Of a stretch of DNA of 20,074 nt, positions 15,681 to 20,074 are shown in pieces. The stretch comes from CAZEJS01 sp964512645 (GTDB taxonomy: Bacteria > Actinomycetota > Geothermincolia > Fen-727 > Anoxymicrobiaceae): assembly GCA_964512645.1 (NCBI GenBank), contig CAZEJS010000036.1:1-20074 (forward strand). The letters run 5' to 3'. The notes beneath the pieces are model-generated. The model had not been told where the DNA came from. It was given only the letters and a program-made list of their open reading frames with translations, and did not search any database. The first letter of the stretch is position 1; every line of letters begins with the position of its first letter. The translations under genes and the position numbers were made by a program.

Positions 15681-16211
15681 TTGTCCCACAGACTGAGCCG
15701 TACAGCCAGGAATGCGATCATCTTCTGCGGCACTGCAGTGGTTGTGCTGGTCCTCGACCAGGCGTCGAAGGCCATGGTCGTCGCCATGACCGATCCGGGG
15801 CGGGGCATAACCGTCATACCGCGCCTGCTGGCGCTGAGGCAGACTTCGAACACGGGTGCCGCTTTCGGGATACTCAGCGGCCGGAACGGCCTGGTGTTCG
15901 TCATCGCCGCAGTGATCATCGCCCTGACGATCGCCTGGTTCGCGGTTTTCAGGAAGCGCAACAGCCCGCTTACGTTCGTCGGCCTGGGGCTTATTCTTGG
16001 AGGAGCCCTGGGCAACAACATAATCGACCGCCTCGCCCGGGGTAAGGTGATCGACTTTTTCGATCTTGGGTGGTGGCCGGTGTTCAACGTCGCGGACATA
16101 GCGATAGTCGCGGGTGTCATCGTCCTTCTCGTCGTTTCGGCCCTGGAGATACGCAGGGAAGGGGCCTCACCCGGCAAAGCCGGAGGAGAGACGGAGCAGG
16201 GAGGCGTTTGA
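15681..16211 (+). CDS. lspA: lipoprotein signal peptidase (signal peptidase II)
   Basis: Membrane aspartic protease that removes the signal peptide from diacylglyceryl-modified prolipoproteins. From TTG 15681, two bases after the ileS stop codon, the protein is 176 residues with four membrane helices. Motifs are complete: LVLDQASK (D26), NTGAAFGIL, and the catalytic pair in GNNIIDRL (D116) and FNVADIAIVAG (D139). The start is uncertain, since the nearest purine-rich stretch (GGAGG, 15660-15664) is 16 bases upstream and no in-frame ATG precedes the first helix. Translation may depend on ribosomes finishing ileS. The next gene, lgt, performs the preceding step of the same pathway. Confidence 0.94.
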   Translation: MSHRLSRTARNAIIFCGTAVVVLVLDQASKAMVVAMTDPGRGITVIPRLLALRQTSNTGAAFGILSGRNGLVFVIAAVIIALTIAWFAVFRKRNSPLTFVGLGLILGGALGNNIIDRLARGKVIDFFDLGWWPVFNVADIAIVAGVIVLLVVSALEIRREGASPGKAGGETEQGGV

Positions 16212-16213
16212 TC

Positions 16214-16975
16214 ATGCAGAAAGAGCTCTTTCACCTGGGGGGCCTGACGGTATATTCCTACGGAGTGATGCTTGCGACAGGGTTTATAATCGCCACCCTT
16301 GTGGCAAGGTACAGGTTCGTGCAACAGTACAAGAACCCCGATATCGTGCTCGACTTCGTCCTCGCGGCCGTCGTCGGGGGGATTCTAGGCGCGAGGCTTT
16401 TCTACGTATTGGGGCACTGGTCCTACTACTCCAAGCATGCCGGCGAGATATTGAAGGTGAACATGGACGGCCTGGTGTTCTACGGGGGCCTTCTGCTGGG
16501 CCTGTCGGTGGTTCTGGTGGTTGGACGGTGGAAGAAAGTGCGGTTCTGGACGACCATGGACCTCGCGGGCCTGTGTGTTCCCCTGGCCCTGGCGTTCGGC
16601 AGAGTTGGCTGCCTTCTCAACGGTTGCTGCTACGGCAAGCCCACCGGCCTCCCCTGGGGCATCGGCTTCCCGACCACGACCGGCATCATCGGCCACAGGC
16701 ATCCCACACAGATCTACGAGCTCGTCCTGGACCTCGCTCTTTTCGCGTTCCTGTGGTGGAAGAAGGACGATTTCGCTCGTGATGGAACGGTTTTCTGGAT
16801 CTTCGCCATGGGCTATGGTGCGATACGGTTCACCGTGGAAATATTTCGGGAGCACTCCGTTTCCAGCGCCGGGCCCGGCTTCCAGGTTGCCAGCCTGGCA
16901 CTGGCGGCATTCGCCGCCGCGGTGCTTGTTCTCCGTTACCGGCTGTTGCCGTCGGCGGGCACGGAGAGACTCTGA
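16214..16975 (+). CDS. lgt: prolipoprotein diacylglyceryl transferase
   Basis: Membrane enzyme that moves diacylglycerol from phosphatidylglycerol to the lipobox cysteine of prolipoproteins, the step before LspA. ATG 16214 follows AGGGAGG (16198-16204) and gives 253 residues with about seven membrane helices. The family signature is the R130/N136 segment GRVGCLLNGCCYGKPT, followed by LPWGI and HPTQIYELVLDL. VFYGGLLLG supplies the conserved FYGG turn. The cysteine-rich GCCYG version is common in Bacillota and Actinomycetota. It starts two bases after the lspA stop codon. PgsA, encoded about 5 kb upstream, makes the precursor of its lipid donor. Confidence 0.95.
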   Translation: MQKELFHLGGLTVYSYGVMLATGFIIATLVARYRFVQQYKNPDIVLDFVLAAVVGGILGARLFYVLGHWSYYSKHAGEILKVNMDGLVFYGGLLLGLSVVLVVGRWKKVRFWTTMDLAGLCVPLALAFGRVGCLLNGCCYGKPTGLPWGIGFPTTTGIIGHRHPTQIYELVLDLALFAFLWWKKDDFARDGTVFWIFAMGYGAIRFTVEIFREHSVSSAGPGFQVASLALAAFAAAVLVLRYRLLPSAGTERL

Positions 16976-16979
16976 AAGC

Positions 16980-17900
16980 ATGGCCGGTACCGTCCGCATC
17001 ACCGAGGACGAGCGCGGAGAGAGGCTCGACATCGTGGTGTCCAGGAGAGCGGAGGTTAGCCGCAGCCAGGCTCAGAAGATGATCGATGAGGATCTGGTCA
17101 CCGTTGACGGGCGGCCGGCCAGGAAGAATCGCCTCCTGAATCCCGGGGAGCTCGTCTCATGGGAACTGCCGGAACGACACGGCGGGGCGACCCGTCCGGA
17201 AGACCTGCCCCTTTCGATTGTTCACGAAGATGACCACATTATCGTCGTTGACAAGAGTGCCGACGTGGTGATGTACCCTGGGCCAGGCCACGACTCGGGC
17301 ACCCTCCTGAACGCGCTGCTCTCCAGGTACCCCGACATCGAGGGCGTTGGGGAGGAAGGCAGGCCCGGGGTCTTTCACAGGCTCGATAGGGGAACCTCGG
17401 GCCTCGTGGCCGTCGCCAGGACCGTGCCCGCCTACCACGCCATGGTGGAAATGATGCGATCGCGATCGGTCACAAGGGCCTACAGGGCCCTTGTGACCGG
17501 CTCCGTACCGGCGCAGGCCGGAACCATAGACGCCCCCATGGCCCGGAGCAGAAAGAACAGGAAAAAGATGGCCGTCGACGCGCACGCCGGCAGACCAGCC
17601 CTTTCCACCTTCGAGGTCAAGGAAAGGTTTCCCGCCGGATTCACCCTGGTTGAGGTCAAGCTTCACACCGGCAGAACACACCAGATACGTGTCCATTTCT
17701 CGCACATCGGGCACCCCGTCGCGGGCGACCCCGTTTACTCGCGCGGCAAAGCCTCCAGGCATCTTGGACTCCAGAGGCAGTTTCTTCACGCCTGCCGCCT
17801 GGCGTTCAAACACCCGTTGACCGGCGAGGCACTGGAATTCGAGTCGGCGCTTCCCCCCGACCTCGAAGCGGTCGTGGAAAGCCTGAGGGAGCGGTGCTGA
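16980..17900 (+). CDS. rluD: 23S rRNA pseudouridine synthase, RluD-like (RluA family)
   Basis: A 306-residue pseudouridine synthase of the RluA family; RluD members act on helix 69 of 23S rRNA. An N-terminal S4 RNA-binding domain (about residues 12-60, RSQAQKMIDEDLVTVDG) precedes the catalytic domain with HRLDRGTSGL, whose D136 is the catalytic aspartate, and GRTHQIRVHFSHIGHPVAGD near residues 230-250. The start is ATG 16980, 11 bases after GGAGAG and four bases beyond the lgt stop codon. The lspA-rluD pairing is common in Gram-positive bacteria. Which uridines it modifies cannot be read from the sequence. A perfect 14-bp inverted repeat lies in its coding region at 17467-17499. Confidence 0.9.
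   Translation: MAGTVRITEDERGERLDIVVSRRAEVSRSQAQKMIDEDLVTVDGRPARKNRLLNPGELVSWELPERHGGATRPEDLPLSIVHEDDHIIVVDKSADVVMYPGPGHDSGTLLNALLSRYPDIEGVGEEGRPGVFHRLDRGTSGLVAVARTVPAYHAMVEMMRSRSVTRAYRALVTGSVPAQAGTIDAPMARSRKNRKKMAVDAHAGRPALSTFEVKERFPAGFTLVEVKLHTGRTHQIRVHFSHIGHPVAGDPVYSRGKASRHLGLQRQFLHACRLAFKHPLTGEALEFESALPPDLEAVVESLRERC
17467..17499 (+). repeat. perfect 14-bp inverted repeat inside rluD
   Basis: CGGTCACAAGGGCC (17467-17480) and GGCCCTTGTGACCG (17486-17499) are exact reverse complements around TACAG. The RNA would form a very stable hairpin with a five-base loop in the middle of the coding region, covering the codons for SVTRAYRALVTG just after the catalytic motif. The amino acids are conserved in style for the family, so synonymous codon choice would have to account for much of the symmetry. 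Confidence 0.8.
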
Positions 17901-17917
17901 GGCGCTAGAGGTCCCTC
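17885..17917. terminator. possible bidirectional terminator hairpin between rluD and aroF
   Basis: GAGGGA (17885-17890) pairs with TCCCTC (17912-17917), and AGCG (17890-17893) with CGCT (17903-17906) is an alternative inner pairing. The structure spans the stop codons of both convergent genes, which are four bases apart. Neither strand has a clear T tract after it, so intrinsic termination would be weak. Confidence 0.3.
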
Positions 17918-18918
17918 CCCACGATCTGCGCGATTGCGCGGAGTTTCTGCATCATGGAGTCGAACTGATCCAGGGTCAGGGACTGGGGCCCGTCACAGAG
18001 GGCGGCGTCGGGGTCGTGGTGGACTTCCACCATTATTCCGTCGGCGCCCGCGGCCACGGCGGCAAGGGCCATCGGCTCCACGAGGTGGTTGCGCCCGGTA
18101 GCGTGCGCCGGGTCCACGATTACCGGCAGGTGCGACAGGTGTTTGATCACCGGGACAGCCGAGAGGTCGAGCGTGTTCCTGGTGTATGTCTCAAAAGTCG
18201 TGATCCCCCGCTCGCAGAGCATGACCTCGCGGTTCCCCTCGATGATCACGTACTCCGCGGCCAGAAGAAGGTCCTTGACCGTCGAGCTGGGACCACGCTT
18301 GAGCATGACCGGATGCCCGCTCTTCCCCACCTCTGTCAGCAGCACGAAGTTCTGCATATTCCTGGCGCCGACCTGGAGAACGTCAGCGTATCGGCAGACG
18401 ACCTCGACGTTCCTGGGGTCCGTAACCTCGGTGATGATGGGAAGACCGGTCCGGTCCCGCGCTTCCGCAAGAAGCCTCAGGCCTTCCTCGCCCATGCCCT
18501 GGAAGGCGTAAGGGGAAGTGCGGGGCTTGTACGCCCCGCCGCGGAGAATATGCGCCCCCCCGTTTCTGACATGGTCGGCGATAGTCTGTAGCTGGTCGGA
18601 GCTCTCCACGGCGCACGGTCCCGCCATGACCACTATGGTGCGGCCTCCGACGGTCACGTCACCGACAGTGATCACGGTATTATCCGGGTGTGCTTCCCTG
18701 CCGGCGAACTTGTACGGCTGCAGGATCGGGATGATGTCCTCGATGCCGGGCATCCCCTGCATGCTTTCGACGACACGGGTCTTGTCATCTCCGACTATGC
18801 CGATGACGGTCTTCTGCACACCGTAGATCGGGTGAGTCCGCAGACCGAAAGAGTGGACTTTCCTGATAACGGCCTCCACCTGCTCCTCGGTGCTCGAGGA
18901 CCCCATGACTATGATCAA
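17905..18918 (-). CDS. aroF: 3-deoxy-7-phosphoheptulonate synthase (DAHP synthase), type I-beta with N-terminal regulatory domain
   Basis: First enzyme of the shikimate pathway, joining phosphoenolpyruvate and erythrose 4-phosphate. The 337-residue protein has an N-terminal ferredoxin-like domain (about 1-70, MIIVMGSSSTEEQVEAVIRK) as in Thermotoga maritima DAHPS, where it mediates feedback by tyrosine and phenylalanine. The barrel then shows AGPCAVES, KPRTSPYAFQG, LKRGPSSTVKD, CERGITTFE, DPAHATGRNHLV, MVEVHHDPD and CDGPQSL, which include the Cys, His, Glu and Asp metal ligands. The start is TTG 18918, with GGAG eight bases before it; an ATG four codons later would clip the first strand. It converges on rluD and lies 69 bases downstream of the nuclease gene on the same strand. 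Confidence 0.95.
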   Translation of the reverse strand: MIIVMGSSSTEEQVEAVIRKVHSFGLRTHPIYGVQKTVIGIVGDDKTRVVESMQGMPGIEDIIPILQPYKFAGREAHPDNTVITVGDVTVGGRTIVVMAGPCAVESSDQLQTIADHVRNGGAHILRGGAYKPRTSPYAFQGMGEEGLRLLAEARDRTGLPIITEVTDPRNVEVVCRYADVLQVGARNMQNFVLLTEVGKSGHPVMLKRGPSSTVKDLLLAAEYVIIEGNREVMLCERGITTFETYTRNTLDLSAVPVIKHLSHLPVIVDPAHATGRNHLVEPMALAAVAAGADGIMVEVHHDPDAALCDGPQSLTLDQFDSMMQKLRAIAQIVGRDL

Positions 18919-18987
18919 CTAAAACGCTCCAATCGTAGTTGTACGGAGAATTTAATGGTAATCGTTAGCGAAGGGGGCGGCAAGGAG

Positions 18988-19956
18988 CTAGAAGAGGCGA
19001 GCTTCGCCCCTGTCCCAGACGAGGTGTCCGTCTTCGTCGAGAAAGGCGACACCCCTGTCGCCGCCAACACGGTCGAGCCCTCGCTCGGAGAGGTACCTGG
19101 AGACCAGGATTTTGAGCCCTTCCATGCGCGCCAGGCTGGAGGAGACGCGCTCTCCGGTGGCAATAAGTTCGTCAACGGCCTGGCCGACGTCCAGCGCGGG
19201 CGCCTCCGGCCGCCTCCTCGACGGGCGCCCGCCCTCGAAAAGGGGGCAGTCGTCGGTGAAGTCGCACCAGGGGCACAGGTTGTTGCGGCGTGGGGCGAAG
19301 TCCCCGGCTTCGACCCTGCCGGCGACCTCGCGCACCGAGGACAGCGCCTCCTGCTCGCGCTCGGGGCTGATTACGAAGCTGGTGCGGTGGTCCACCAGCA
19401 GGTAGTGGAACGTCACCCTGTTCACCGGTACGCCCCAGATGCGCTTGGCGGCGATATGATAGAGAGGAAGTTGAAGGTCCTGCCTGAGCCTTTTAATGGG
19501 GGGCAGTCTCCTGTTGGTCTTGTAGTCGATGACCTCGAAACCGCCCGAGGAGTCGCGGTCGAGCCTGTCGATAACGCCTGAGAGGTCGCAGAAACCGAGG
19601 TCGATAACGAACTTGTGTTCAACGGCCGCCGGGACATGGAAGCCGCCGGGGCTGTTCGCCACGTGGTTCCGGTAGTAGAGCGCCAGGGTGCTGCGGGCCT
19701 GCATGAAGTACCGCGCCTCCTCCTCCGGGTCCTGGTACCCCTCGGAAACCCAGCACTCCTCGAGATAGTCGAGCAGCTCGGTCAGGGTCGCCGGGTCAGG
19801 GGTGGGGACTGAATACAGCCACTCCAGGGCGGAATGAACGCTGCTGCCAAAACTCAACGACGGGCTGGGAAGAGTGGGCCGCTTCTCCACGTACTGGAGT
19901 CTGTACTGCAGAGGGCAGTTGAGGTAAGTAGATATGGCGCTGTAGCTGAGCCTCAT
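18988..19956 (-). CDS. RecB-family PD-(D/E)XK nuclease with a four-cysteine Fe-S signature
   Basis: A 322-residue stand-alone nuclease like the C-terminal module of AddB/RecB and Cas4. The active-site series is present: H41 (FGSSVH), E113, D130 (GVIDRLD), D144-x-K146 (EVIDYKT) and the QLPLY motif (residues 162-166). C14 (YLNCPLQYR) with C228-x2-C231-x5-C237 (CPWCDFTDDCP) gives the C-x(213)-C-x2-C-x5-C arrangement typical of the iron-sulfur staple. About 85 residues follow the last cysteines, with a basic stretch (RPSRRRP), two helices and a short strand-rich end (GVAFLDEDGHLVW); I do not recognise this tail. The ATG at 19956 follows GGAGGGGAC. No helicase, cas1 or cas2 gene is in view, so DNA repair is more likely than CRISPR adaptation. 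Confidence 0.85.
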   Translation of the reverse strand: MRLSYSAISTYLNCPLQYRLQYVEKRPTLPSPSLSFGSSVHSALEWLYSVPTPDPATLTELLDYLEECWVSEGYQDPEEEARYFMQARSTLALYYRNHVANSPGGFHVPAAVEHKFVIDLGFCDLSGVIDRLDRDSSGGFEVIDYKTNRRLPPIKRLRQDLQLPLYHIAAKRIWGVPVNRVTFHYLLVDHRTSFVISPEREQEALSSVREVAGRVEAGDFAPRRNNLCPWCDFTDDCPLFEGGRPSRRRPEAPALDVGQAVDELIATGERVSSSLARMEGLKILVSRYLSERGLDRVGGDRGVAFLDEDGHLVWDRGEARLF

Positions 19957-19989
19957 GTCCCCTCCGGCGTTCTCTCTCTCATCCTGAGG

Positions 19990-19995
19990 ATTATA
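19990..19995 (-). promoter_or_regulatory. -10 element for the nuclease-aroF transcript
   Basis: On the - strand this reads TATAAT, a perfect -10 box, 33 bases before the nuclease ATG. No good -35 box is found at 16-18 bases upstream (that region is G-rich). A short dyad, CCTC-TCA-GAGG at 19996-20006, touches the -10 box and could be an operator. Bases 19996-20074 hold no other feature I can support. Confidence 0.45.
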
Positions 19996-20074
19996 CCTCT
20001 CAGAGGGTCTTTCTCCCCCCGTTAGAGTCCACGCTGGTGGTGTAAGTTCCCGATATCAAGAGGTCGGACTGAGT

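Noticed and set aside
18919..18987. Separate promoter for aroF between the nuclease and aroF
   Set aside because: A TAAATT-like -10 exists on the - strand (18954-18949), but no acceptable -35 was found, so co-transcription with the nuclease is as likely.
18688..19581. 297-codon + strand frame over aroF and the nuclease
   Set aside because: It spans two well-supported - strand genes, and its translation has no recognisable domain.

Overview
The window is a GC-rich, densely packed bacterial chromosome segment with no sign of phage, transposon, CRISPR, tRNA or rRNA. The 5' part runs in the order [ribF-like 3' end]-rpsO-pnp-M16 peptidase-dapB-ftsK/spoIIIE, then rimO-pgsA-cinA. This resembles the rpsO-pnp-(peptidase)-dap-spoIIIE neighbourhood of Bacillota and its relatives in deep-branching Actinomycetota. 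Together with the many TTG and GTG starts and the absence of any outer-membrane genes, it suggests a GC-rich monoderm, perhaps a deep-branching actinobacterial lineage. That is inference from gene order and protein style, not a phylogenetic placement.

Layout, + strand: the tail of an upstream gene (1-47), rpsO and pnp separated by a strongly structured leader, then the M16 peptidase and dapB packed closely behind pnp. After a 185-base gap comes ftsK. A three-gene insert follows: a 77-residue unrecognised helical protein, a membrane methyl-accepting protein with no outside sensor domain, and a YajQ-family protein. This leads into rimO, pgsA and cinA. A 177-base gap holding a good promoter, near-duplicate operator-like boxes and two hairpins precedes ileS-lspA-lgt-rluD. 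The - strand then carries aroF (DAHP synthase) and, upstream of it, a RecB-family nuclease with a four-cysteine iron-sulfur signature. These two converge on rluD with only four bases between the stop codons.

Functionally this is mostly core housekeeping: ribosome and RNA turnover (S15, PNPase, RimO, RluD), lysine/diaminopimelate supply (DapB), chromosome segregation (FtsK), phospholipid and lipoprotein maturation (PgsA, LspA, Lgt), isoleucyl-tRNA supply (IleS) and entry into aromatic synthesis (AroF). The accessory-looking parts are the small protein/chemoreceptor/YajQ unit and the Fe-S nuclease.

No clear new multi-gene system is visible. The items most worth a second look are the rpsO-pnp leader hairpin, a perfect 30-base palindrome inside the M16 gene, a perfect 14-bp hairpin inside rluD, the duplicated boxes at the ileS promoter, the small protein/chemoreceptor/YajQ cluster, and the enlarged helical linker in PNPase.
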